A stretch of 32,801 nt of DNA. Source: HGM04593 sp045644465. GTDB lineage: Bacteria; Bacteroidota; Bacteroidia; Bacteroidales; Bacteroidaceae. The stretch covers positions 1 through 32,801 of the forward strand of contig JAZRGV010000060.1 of the NCBI GenBank assembly GCA_045644465.1, in the 5' to 3' direction. Below the pieces are notes generated by a model, which searched no databases, was not told the DNA's origin, and saw only the letters and a program-made list of their open reading frames with translations. Both the position numbers and the translations under genes were made by a program. Below are positions 24,728 to 32,013 of this stretch, in pieces. Each line of letters opens with the position of its first letter. The first letter of the stretch is position 1.

Positions 24728-24773
24728 ATAAAACAATAAATGCCCGGAATTTTCCGGGCATTTATTGTTTTAT
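24728..24773. terminator. Bidirectional terminator, 22-bp perfect stem with 2-nt loop
   Basis: Arms 24728-24749 and 24752-24773 are exact complements (core AATGCCCGGAA/TTCCGGGCATT) separated by TT. It lies 21 bp after the thioesterase stop, and its last base is the final base of the convergent gene's stop codon. Confidence 0.92.
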
Positions 24774-26089
24774 CAATAGTTTTTCCACCAGTTCTTGCGG
24801 TTGTGGAAAATCATTTTGTTATCGTGACGCTTTGACTTGCTGATGAAAGGTATTGTGTAACCTACACCAAACTCGATGTATTCACAAATGTGAAGGTGGT
24901 TCTTTGCCAAGGCCTGAATATAGAGGTTGTCCCATACGCGGAATTTTGCACCGAAACGGATGTAGTTCCAACCATCATCTACACCAACATCCTTGCACTT
25001 GTATATTACAGGACGTTTTACCTCTTTATATACTTCGCCACCGTTATATGACTGATAGTAGTTTCTTGAAGGGTTTACAACATATATACCCCAATCGAGC
25101 ATTGCTGTTATTCGGCCGAACTGGAATTCGTTGTTTACGCTTATACCTACACGCAACTTGTCTGTAAATGTATATTCCATCTCGCTGCCGTCCAGCTTCT
25201 TTGTACAATAAAAGCCGTTCTTGGAATTGACGTTTACATTGTCGTTGAAGAATACATCAACACCGGGACCTACAGCATACCAGTTATTTACATTATATAC
25301 AGCACCTGCGTGGAATGTAGCGATAAGGAACTTATGCTTGTCTTCGCGGTCCAAATGCATCTTGCCGGCCGAACCTGTGAAGTTCAAACTCCAACGGTAG
25401 GGAAGGTCGGGGAACTGTATTGGCTCAACCTCTTCTTCGGGGTTTACCGAAGTGATGAAACCCACACCACCGTAGAAAGTGTTTATACCACGGTTTGGAA
25501 CACTTGTCTTACCATTACTCATATGGAAGAAACCAAACTCGGTGTTGAATGCGAAGTTACGTGTGATAGGGAAATTCAAGTTAAGACCTGCACTCAAATA
25601 TACATTCAAATAGGTACTGAAAGTGGTGTTGTTGGCAGGGTCGTTATAATCGTCAGGATTAATGACTTCAGGATGTGAATACCAGTGGCGGCTCACTACA
25701 CCCACACCGGTAGCCAACTTAATCTTTGTTTCAAAGTGTTTCAAGCGTACAACGTTGAGATTTACATATGGATAAAAAGCCAATGCATGTCCCATAACTT
25801 CGGGAGCACCAAAGTCGATATACGACAAACCGAAACCGTAGGTGGGGTTGTTGTGGTACTGCAACCATGGGTATTGCTGGTATGACTGGAACTCTACACC
25901 AAGGTTCAAACCGGTAGGAGCTGCAGGGTGGATTCTCTCGAGGTTTGCACTCTGGTCAATGTAGAATCCCATAAAACCCTGAGTCTTGATAGAAAATCCG
26001 TCGTTACCTATGTAACTGTTCTTGATTTTTTGTGCTGATGCAAAACTTACAAAAAGTACTGTCAGCAACAGTAATGATAAACGTTTCAT
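24773..26089 (-). CDS. PagL-like (acyloxyacyl hydrolase family) outer-membrane protein, double length
   Basis: 438 residues. Signal peptide of about 19 residues (FVSFASA). The first 210 residues form a barrel with the PagL-type motif FFHMSNGKTSVPNRGIN, giving the catalytic His189 and Ser191. PagL removes the 3-O-acyl chain of lipid A in the outer membrane. The third PagL residue (Glu after the motif) is not obvious; the position reads GIN. PagL proteins are about 150-190 residues, but here another 220 follow with barrel-like strands (WSLNFTGSAGKMHL, FLIATFHAGAVYNV, WYAVGPGVDVFF, IEFGVGYTIPF). It therefore looks like two barrel modules or one large barrel. Activity is likely but unproven. Confidence 0.78.
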   Translation of the reverse strand: MKRLSLLLLTVLFVSFASAQKIKNSYIGNDGFSIKTQGFMGFYIDQSANLERIHPAAPTGLNLGVEFQSYQQYPWLQYHNNPTYGFGLSYIDFGAPEVMGHALAFYPYVNLNVVRLKHFETKIKLATGVGVVSRHWYSHPEVINPDDYNDPANNTTFSTYLNVYLSAGLNLNFPITRNFAFNTEFGFFHMSNGKTSVPNRGINTFYGGVGFITSVNPEEEVEPIQFPDLPYRWSLNFTGSAGKMHLDREDKHKFLIATFHAGAVYNVNNWYAVGPGVDVFFNDNVNVNSKNGFYCTKKLDGSEMEYTFTDKLRVGISVNNEFQFGRITAMLDWGIYVVNPSRNYYQSYNGGEVYKEVKRPVIYKCKDVGVDDGWNYIRFGAKFRVWDNLYIQALAKNHLHICEYIEFGVGYTIPFISKSKRHDNKMIFHNRKNWWKNY

Positions 26090-26145
26090 TTCAATATATG
26101 TTAGATGTTTTTATTCAGTTTTGTCTATGTTTTCAAAAAGAGTTG

Positions 26146-26176
26146 CAAAATTACACAAATTTAGTCATTCAGGCAA
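26146..26176 (-). promoter_or_regulatory. Promoter of the PagL-like gene
   Basis: On the minus strand TTG (26174-26176), a 20-nt gap, and TAATTTTG (26146-26153). The leader is about 50 nt. Confidence 0.6.
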
Positions 26177-26242
26177 TTGTTTTTAACTTTATTTAAGTGT
26201 TAATGCACAAACAATTCTATTATAAGTGCTGTTATATTATTG

Positions 26243-26405
26243 CAACTCAGCCGGAGCGGTTCGCGGATATGTGAATACCTGTGTTCTGCAACAGTACTGA
26301 ACAATGTACAACGGATGAACGTTTGCATAGTAGTTTTGTCGTGTTTTATTTTGTGTTTGTGTTAAGGTTGCTCTCTGATGTGAATCACGGAGCAACCGCT
26401 TTTTA
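26243..26405 (+). ncRNA. Candidate small RNA ending at an orphan terminator
   Basis: A hairpin GGTTGCTC (26366-26373) with GAGCAACC (26390-26397), strengthened by an inner TGAT/ATCA stem, is followed by GCTTTTTATA. It is an intrinsic terminator on the plus strand, but the only plus-strand gene before it ended at 24706 with its own terminator. A weak -7-like box TATTATTG is at 26235-26242. The RNA would be about 150 nt. Start uncertain. Confidence 0.35.
26366..26404 (+). terminator. Orphan intrinsic terminator
   Basis: 8-bp outer stem, 4-bp inner TGAT/ATCA stem, then a T5 run. No coding gene reads into it from upstream on this strand. Confidence 0.7.
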
Positions 26406-26497
26406 TACATAGTTTAAATAAAATGTGAATATTTTACTTTTCTATGGTATTTCTGTTTTTTATCCGTTCCATTATACGAACTTTCGTCGGTTTGTTG

Positions 26498-26505
26498 TAT
26501 CTTCG
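26498..26505 (+). promoter_or_regulatory. -7 box of panB
   Basis: TATCTTCG, the same box as that of dnaB, 26 nt before the ATG at 26532. No clear -33 element. Confidence 0.5.
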
Positions 26506-26531
26506 CAAAAATTTTCAAAAACACATTGAAT

Positions 26532-27353
26532 ATGTCAAAGTATTTGGTTGAAGACACACGCAAGGTTACTACGCACCGTTTTATTGAAATGAAGCGCAAA
26601 GGTGAGAAAATAGCAATGCTCACCGCATACGATTATACAACAGCATCAATCCTTGACAATGCCGGCATAGATGCTCTTTTGGTGGGCGACTCGGCTTCGA
26701 ATGTGATGGCCGGTAATGTCACAACATTGCCTATCACACTTGAGCAGATGATTTATCATGCCAAAGGTGTTGTACGTGGCGTAAAACGCGCACTTGTTGT
26801 GGTTGATATGCCATTCGGAACCTATCAGGTGAATGCAGACGAAGCGGTAAAAAATGCTATCAGAATAATGAAGGAGACACACGCCGACGCTTTGAAGCTT
26901 GAAGGTGGCGAGGAGATTCTTCCATCGGTACGCAAGATTCTCGACGCAGGTATTCCCATTATGGCGCACCTTGGCTTGACACCGCAGAGTATCAACAAGT
27001 TCGGAACATATGCCGTACGCGCAAAGGACGATGCCGAGGCCGAGAAGCTGCGCCGCGATGCAAAGCTGCTCGAAGAGGCGGGATGTTTTGCTCTTGTTCT
27101 TGAGAAGATACCATCAAAGCTTGGCGAGGAGGTTGCCAAAAGCCTTACAATACCTGTTATTGGTATTGGTGCCGGCAATGCTGTTGACGGCCAGATTCTT
27201 GTATATGCCGATATGCTTGGTATGACAGCCGATTTTGCTCCACGTTTCCTACGTCGCTATGCCGACCTGCACACAGTGATGACCGATGCTGTGGGTAGCT
27301 ATGTCAGCGATGTGAAATCGTGTGATTTCCCCAACGAGAAGGAACAGTACTGA
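26532..27353 (+). CDS. panB: 3-methyl-2-oxobutanoate hydroxymethyltransferase
   Basis: 273 residues, TIM barrel. It makes ketopantoate from 2-oxoisovalerate and methylene-tetrahydrofolate, the first step of pantothenate/CoA synthesis. Signature parts: MLTAYDYTTASILDNAG, LVGDSASNVMAG (metal-binding Asp), the MPFGTYQ segment, KLEGGEE (catalytic-site Glu), and AHLGLTPQS. The C-terminal GIGAGNAVDGQILVYADMLG is typical. ATG at 26532 is chosen; a TTG six bases earlier is in frame but adds only two residues. It ends 25 bp before a bidirectional terminator. Confidence 0.96.
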   Translation: MSKYLVEDTRKVTTHRFIEMKRKGEKIAMLTAYDYTTASILDNAGIDALLVGDSASNVMAGNVTTLPITLEQMIYHAKGVVRGVKRALVVVDMPFGTYQVNADEAVKNAIRIMKETHADALKLEGGEEILPSVRKILDAGIPIMAHLGLTPQSINKFGTYAVRAKDDAEAEKLRRDAKLLEEAGCFALVLEKIPSKLGEEVAKSLTIPVIGIGAGNAVDGQILVYADMLGMTADFAPRFLRRYADLHTVMTDAVGSYVSDVKSCDFPNEKEQY

Positions 27354-27378
27354 TATACACAAGTATCATCCTTATATA

Positions 27379-27413
27379 AATAGAAGAGTAGGCATTGCGC
27401 TTACTCTTCTATT
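27379..27413. terminator. Bidirectional terminator overlapping the end of the DUF1573 gene
   Basis: AATAGAAGAGTA (27379-27390) pairs with TACTCTTCTATT (27402-27413). The right arm includes the stop and last codons of the convergent gene (ending at 27401), so the stem is partly coding. Confidence 0.75.
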
Positions 27414-27826
27414 TCTATAACAGGGGTTTCTACAACTTTTGCAGGTAACATCTCGCCTTTGACATACACTTTTGTCATCTCTGCAGTGGCATTGCTGTGT
27501 ATTGTGATGCTTGTCCTGAACTTTCGCGGTGCTTTGCCGGTGCCGTTATATGTAACAAAGATTGTGTCGGTGGCACCCGGCGCTATTGCATGGGTTGGAT
27601 ATTTGTTGCTTGTACATGAGCAAGAGGGTATTATCTGGTGTATGTACATGTTGGCATCGCCGGTGTTCTTGAAAACGAAGTGGCAGTGATGCACAGCATT
27701 ATCCTGTCCGAACTTGCCAAGGTCGATTGTCGTTTTCTCGAATTCAATCTTTGGCTTTTTCTCGCTCTGTGCGCTGGATGCTGTTACGGCAAACAGTGCA
27801 AGCAATATAAATACTATCTTTTTCAT
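27401..27826 (-). CDS. Exported DUF1573 (Ig-like, ASH/MSP-type) protein
   Basis: 141 residues. Signal peptide of about 19 residues (AVTASSA). The DUF1573 fold covers about 28-125: FEKTTIDLGKFGQD, HFVFKNTGDANMYI, IPSCSCTSNKYP, the APGATDTIFVTYN strand and SITIHSN. The CSC motif is the family hallmark. Proteins of this family are periplasmic or surface-linked and very common in Bacteroidota; function unknown. It starts one base after the relA stop, so it is co-transcribed and probably translated with relA, an unexpected partner. Confidence 0.88.
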   Translation of the reverse strand: MKKIVFILLALFAVTASSAQSEKKPKIEFEKTTIDLGKFGQDNAVHHCHFVFKNTGDANMYIHQIIPSCSCTSNKYPTHAIAPGATDTIFVTYNGTGKAPRKFRTSITIHSNATAEMTKVYVKGEMLPAKVVETPVIEIEE

Positions 27827-27827
27827 A

Positions 27828-30038
27828 TTATCCTCTTCTTACTTGTTTAACTCCTTTTATTCCTTCTATTTTAGATATCAGTTTGTTCAGTTTTATCTTG
27901 TCGTTGATGAGCAACGACAATGTTCCCGAAAATAGCGTATCGTGCGACTCTATGTTTATTCCTCGCATTGTAACGCCGTTCTCTTGCGATATTATTGATG
28001 TTATGCTGTTTACAACGCCTATGTCATCGTGTCCTACTATGCGTAACGATACAGGGAACATACTGTTCTTGTTTTCCATATCGCTCCAACGCGCTTCGAT
28101 GACACGGTAGGGATAGCGCTCCTGCAACTGTCGGGCATTCGTACAGTCCTTGCGGTGAATTGATATTCCGCCCGAGATTGTTACAAAGCCGAAAATGTCA
28201 TCACCGAATATTGGTGAACAGCATTTGGCAAGTTTATAATCTACACCTTTGAGGTTACGCTCTATGACAAGCACATCGGAAGAGCCTTTTGTATCCTTGT
28301 CGCCTGTAAAGACAAACCCTTCGGCGCTCTGAGGCTGTTCTTCGTTCTCGTTTTCGTGGTTGAGTATTGCCTGGTATCGCTTTAGGATGTCGGCTATGTC
28401 GATAGAGCCTTCCGCCACATTCTGATAAAAGTCGGACAAGCGTTTGAAACCCATCTTACGGATAAGGTGGTCCATTATCGACTCGTCGAACTCTATCTTG
28501 TGATTCTTGAGCTTGCGTATAACAGCTTCACGTCCCATGTCGGCCTGCTTGGCACTGATTTCCTTGAGTGCCTGGCGTATCTTGGCACGGGTGCGGCTCG
28601 ACTGTGCAATGTTCAGCCATGCCTGTTTAGGTGTCTGGCTGTTAGAAGTGATGATTTCCACCTGGTCGCCATTGCTCAAAGCGTGGCGTATTGGCACGTT
28701 GCGTCCGTTGACCAATCCTCCGGTGCATCGGCAGCCAAGGCCGGTGTGTATGAGGAATGCGAAGTCAAGAATGGTCGCTCCTTTGGACATACGATAAAGG
28801 TCGCCTTTTGGGGTAAAGATAAATATCTCATCCTTGTAGAGTTCCATCTTGAACTTACTCTCGGCTGCGCTCTCTTCGCCTATGTTCTCCAATGTGTCGC
28901 GTATTGATGCAAGCAGGTTGTCGAGACCTTTCTCGCTCTGCACGCCCTTGTATCGCCAGTGTGCAGCCAAACCGTGCTCGGCGACAATGTCCATGCGCTC
29001 GGTGCGTATCTGCACTTCAACCCAACGTCCTTCGGGGCCCATAACAGTGGTGTGCAACGACTCGTATCCGTTGCTCTTGGGCACAGAGAGCCAGTCGCGC
29101 AAACGGTGCGGATTGGGAGTGTACATGTCGGCGATGATAGAATATACCTGCCAGCACTCGCTCTTTTCGTTCTGTGGCTCACTGTCAATGATTATTCTTA
29201 TGGCAAACAGGTCGTATATCTGCTCGAAGGCGCATTGCTGTTTCTTCATCTTCTGCCATATAGAATTGATAGATTTGGTGCGGCCTTTGATGCGGAACTT
29301 GATGTGCGGCAACATCTTCAGCTGTCGTTCAATAGGCTTGATGAACGATGCTATATAGTCTTCACGTGATGCAGCAGTCTCTTCGAGCTTGCGGCTCAGT
29401 TCGGCATATATTTCTGTCTCGGTATAACGCAATGCAAGGTCTTCCATCTCGGACTTCAGCTTGTAGAAACCAAGTTTATGTGCAAGCGGAATATATAGTT
29501 TTGAAGCCTCGTGTGCCACAAGCCTGCGTGCCTCGTCGTTGTTGGAATTGAACAAGCCGCGCAACATCACCAGTCGGCTGGCAATCATTATGAGAATGAC
29601 GCGCATATCGTTGGTGAACGAAAGCAACAGATTTCTGAAATTCTCCGACTCTATTGTAGGGCTCTTGGCATAGAGAGAGTTTATCTGCATAAGGTTAGTG
29701 ATGATTTTTGTTACATTCTCGCCAAAAGCCTCGTTAACCTCTTCTATTGTTGCTGTACCTGCATTGACACAGCGGTTCAGCAGGATACTTGTTATTATCT
29801 CGTTCTGGAATCCTATCTCCTGACCCACAAGAACTGCTGTTTTCATATCTGTTATGACAGGGCTGAAACCAAGCGCATCTCTTGTTATCTTGCCTTCGGT
29901 AATAGCATTAGAGATTCTCGCGTTTATAAAGCGGTAAGCATCAGAGTGAACTCCGCCCTCGATATCCTTGACCAGCACTTCGGTCAGCTCTAGGATATCT
30001 TTTTTCTCATCATCGGTGTGTATCAAAAGCTCGCTCAT
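27828..30038 (-). CDS. relA: RelA/SpoT-family (p)ppGpp synthetase with destroyed hydrolase site (RelA-like)
   Basis: 736 residues, long RSH architecture: an HD-like domain (about 30-200), synthetase (about 240-365), TGS (about 404-465, IFIFTPKGDLYRMSKGAT), helical domain, a conserved Cys pair (KLAKCCSPIFGDD) and C-terminal ACT (about 660-735). The hydrolase HD box is lost: where LLHDxxED is expected the protein reads LLNRCVNAG (about 86-94), and the later ADRLHNMR reads ASRLVMLR. The synthetase parts are intact (GRTKSINSIW, Asp276 in YDLFAIRI, SNGYESLHTTV, EVQIRT, HGLAAHWRYK). It should therefore make but not remove (p)ppGpp on stalled ribosomes; a separate SpoT is expected elsewhere. Confidence 0.93.
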   Translation of the reverse strand: MSELLIHTDDEKKDILELTEVLVKDIEGGVHSDAYRFINARISNAITEGKITRDALGFSPVITDMKTAVLVGQEIGFQNEIITSILLNRCVNAGTATIEEVNEAFGENVTKIITNLMQINSLYAKSPTIESENFRNLLLSFTNDMRVILIMIASRLVMLRGLFNSNNDEARRLVAHEASKLYIPLAHKLGFYKLKSEMEDLALRYTETEIYAELSRKLEETAASREDYIASFIKPIERQLKMLPHIKFRIKGRTKSINSIWQKMKKQQCAFEQIYDLFAIRIIIDSEPQNEKSECWQVYSIIADMYTPNPHRLRDWLSVPKSNGYESLHTTVMGPEGRWVEVQIRTERMDIVAEHGLAAHWRYKGVQSEKGLDNLLASIRDTLENIGEESAAESKFKMELYKDEIFIFTPKGDLYRMSKGATILDFAFLIHTGLGCRCTGGLVNGRNVPIRHALSNGDQVEIITSNSQTPKQAWLNIAQSSRTRAKIRQALKEISAKQADMGREAVIRKLKNHKIEFDESIMDHLIRKMGFKRLSDFYQNVAEGSIDIADILKRYQAILNHENENEEQPQSAEGFVFTGDKDTKGSSDVLVIERNLKGVDYKLAKCCSPIFGDDIFGFVTISGGISIHRKDCTNARQLQERYPYRVIEARWSDMENKNSMFPVSLRIVGHDDIGVVNSITSIISQENGVTMRGINIESHDTLFSGTLSLLINDKIKLNKLISKIEGIKGVKQVRRG

Positions 30039-30064
30039 TGTTGTTTTACATTTGTTTTATGTCG

Positions 30065-30072
30065 CGAATTTA
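30065..30072 (-). promoter_or_regulatory. -7 box of relA
   Basis: TAAATTCG on the minus strand, about 27 nt before the start at 30038; TTCG form of the box, no clear -33. Confidence 0.4.
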
Positions 30073-30100
30073 GTTTTTATCTTTTAAAAATCATCATTTT

Positions 30101-30132
30101 TTTGCCATTTATAGAAATTATTTCTATTTTCG
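30101..30132 (+). promoter_or_regulatory. Promoter of the DUF4301 gene
   Basis: TTTG (30101-30104), a 20-nt gap and TATTTTCG (30125-30132), a good -33/-7 pair. It lies back-to-back with the relA promoter. Confidence 0.6.
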
Positions 30133-30168
30133 CTATCAATAAAGATAAAAACTTTAACCAATCACATT

Positions 30169-31683
30169 ATGATAAGCAAGGCAGACCAATTGCTTTTGAG
30201 CAAAAAAGGTATTTCGGCAGAACAGGTTGCCGAACAGTTGAAAAATTTCAAGACAGGATTTCCATTCTTGAAAATAAAAGACGCAGCCACCATTGGCAAC
30301 GGTGTACTTAATCCTTCGGAAAACGAGGTTGACGACTATCTTAAGGTGTGGGACAATTATTGTGCAGCCGGCAATGCTATTTTGAAGTTTGTTCCGGCAT
30401 CGGGCGCTGCCAGCCGTATGTTCAAGGATTTATTCTCGTTCCTTAGTGCAGAATACGACGTGCCTACAACCGACTTTGAGAAGAATTTCTTTGCAAACAT
30501 CGAAAAGTTCGCGTTCTATGCCGACCTTGATGCCGCATGCATGAAAAACAATTCACATAGCATCGCCGAACTTATTGCCAACGGCAATTATAAAGCAGTG
30601 GTGTTCAACTTGCTCGATTTCACAGGAATGAACTACGGCACATTGCCAAAAGGATTGCTAAAGTTCCACACATATACCGACGATGCACGCACATCGGCCG
30701 AGGAGCATTTCGTTGAGGGTGCCTTGTATGCGGCTACCGACGGAGTGGTGAAGTTGCATTTTACCGTTTCGCCCAACCATAAAGCCCTTTTCGAGGAACT
30801 TGTTGCTGAGCGCAAGGCATATTACGAGCAGTTGTTCAATGTAAAATATGACATTACATTCTCGGAGCAGAAACAGTGTACCGATACTATAGCTGTAGAT
30901 GCCGAAAATGCTCCGTTCCGCGAGAATGGCTCACTTGTGTTCCGCCCCGGCGGCCATGGCGCTTTGATAGAGAACCTGAACGATATTGATGCCGATGTTA
31001 TTTTTATCAAGAATATCGACAATGTTGTTCCCGACCGCTTGAAGCCCGACACAGTAAAATACAAAAAACTGCTTGCAGGTATATTGGTTGACAAGCAGAA
31101 AAGGGCATACGAATATCTTAATTTGCTCGATGCCGGTAACTGCACAGTAACGCAGCTCGAGGAAATGAAAGCATTCTTGCAGAACGACCTGCAATGCTTG
31201 AATGCCGACTTTGACTCAATGGATAATGAGGCTCTTGCAGCATATCTGCATAAGAAACTCAACCGCCCAATGCGCGTGTGCGGTATGGTAAAGAATGTAG
31301 GCGAGCCGGGTGGTGGACCATTCCTTGCATATAACCAGGATGGAACAGTGTCGTTGCAGATTCTCGAGAGTTCACAGATTGACATGAACAATGAGGCTGC
31401 AAAATCGATGTTCGAGAACGGCACACACTTCAACCCCGTTGACCTTGTTTGTGCAGTAAAGAACTACAAAGGCGAGAAATTCAACCTCCCGGAATTTGTT
31501 GACAAGAACACCGGTTTCATCTCACACAAGTCAAAGAATGGCCGCGACCTCAAGGCTATGGAGTTGCCCGGTCTTTGGAACGGTGCAATGAGCGACTGGA
31601 ACACTATATTCGTTGAAGTACCGCTCATAACATTCAACCCCGTAAAGACAGTGAATGACCTTCTGCGCGAGGTGCATCAGTAA
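30169..31683 (+). CDS. DUF4301 family protein, possible sugar nucleotidyltransferase
   Basis: 504 residues, cytoplasmic (no signal or membrane segment). The family is widespread in Bacteroidales and uncharacterised. Two stretches resemble UDP-sugar pyrophosphorylases: FVPASGAASRMFK (74-86) looks like the nucleotide-binding loop, and RPGGHGALIENL (259-270) followed by FIKNIDN (279-285) looks like the GHG and NxDN motifs that bind sugar and metal. I therefore suggest a GT-A-fold nucleotidyltransferase; substrate unknown. It is a single gene with its own promoter and terminator. The family call is sure; the activity is inference. Confidence 0.82.
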   Translation: MISKADQLLLSKKGISAEQVAEQLKNFKTGFPFLKIKDAATIGNGVLNPSENEVDDYLKVWDNYCAAGNAILKFVPASGAASRMFKDLFSFLSAEYDVPTTDFEKNFFANIEKFAFYADLDAACMKNNSHSIAELIANGNYKAVVFNLLDFTGMNYGTLPKGLLKFHTYTDDARTSAEEHFVEGALYAATDGVVKLHFTVSPNHKALFEELVAERKAYYEQLFNVKYDITFSEQKQCTDTIAVDAENAPFRENGSLVFRPGGHGALIENLNDIDADVIFIKNIDNVVPDRLKPDTVKYKKLLAGILVDKQKRAYEYLNLLDAGNCTVTQLEEMKAFLQNDLQCLNADFDSMDNEALAAYLHKKLNRPMRVCGMVKNVGEPGGGPFLAYNQDGTVSLQILESSQIDMNNEAAKSMFENGTHFNPVDLVCAVKNYKGEKFNLPEFVDKNTGFISHKSKNGRDLKAMELPGLWNGAMSDWNTIFVEVPLITFNPVKTVNDLLREVHQ

Positions 31684-31699
31684 AATAAAGGAATATATT

Positions 31700-31746
31700 G
31701 AACAAGAGCAGTTTCTTGCACATTGTGCGGGAAGCTGCTCTTGTTC
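31700..31746 (+). terminator. Terminator of the DUF4301 gene
   Basis: GAACAAGAGCAG (31700-31711) pairs with CTGCTCTTGTTC (31735-31746), with an inner GCAC/GTGC stem. A long stable hairpin but with only a short T-rich 3' flank. Confidence 0.75.
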
Positions 31747-31766
31747 TAATATGTAATGAATAAAAC

Positions 31767-31866
31767 GTTTAGCAAAAAAGCAATCTCTTTCAAAAAGAGT
31801 TTTTAAAAGAGATTGTTGCTTGATTATCAACATTGTAATTGTTGATAATCCGCTTTTTTGCTAAAC
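31767..31866. repeat. 100-bp element with 15-bp inverted ends enclosing two hairpins
   Basis: Ends GTTTAGCAAAAAAGC (31767-31781) and GCTTTTTTGCTAAAC (31852-31866) are exact complements. Inside are hairpin A (AATCTCTTT 31782-31790 with AAAGAGATT 31806-31814, plus inner AAAAA/TTTTT) and hairpin B (GATTATCAAC 31822-31831 with GTTGATAATC 31841-31850). It can fold as a three-way junction. On each strand the last hairpin is followed by CTTTTTTG, so it could also stop transcription both ways. It fills most of the gap between the DUF4301 and LRR genes. Confidence 0.8.
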
Positions 31867-32013
31867 AATTTATAAAATGCACCAACAAAATCTCCCAAAA
31901 ACATCAAAATTATTGGCTGAGTAACAAGTTATTAAGATATTTTATGTAATTTTACAACAAATATCGTATCTCTTTGAAAAAGATTAACTAATAACTAAAT
32001 AAAATACACTATT

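Larger units (their letters stand above)
26090..26531. other. Intergenic region between the PagL-like gene and panB
   Basis: It holds a minus promoter near 26146-26176, a plus-strand hairpin terminator at 26366-26404 with no protein gene before it, and the panB -7 box at 26498. The orphan terminator suggests a small RNA (separate entry). No protein-coding frame of interest is seen. Confidence 0.5.
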
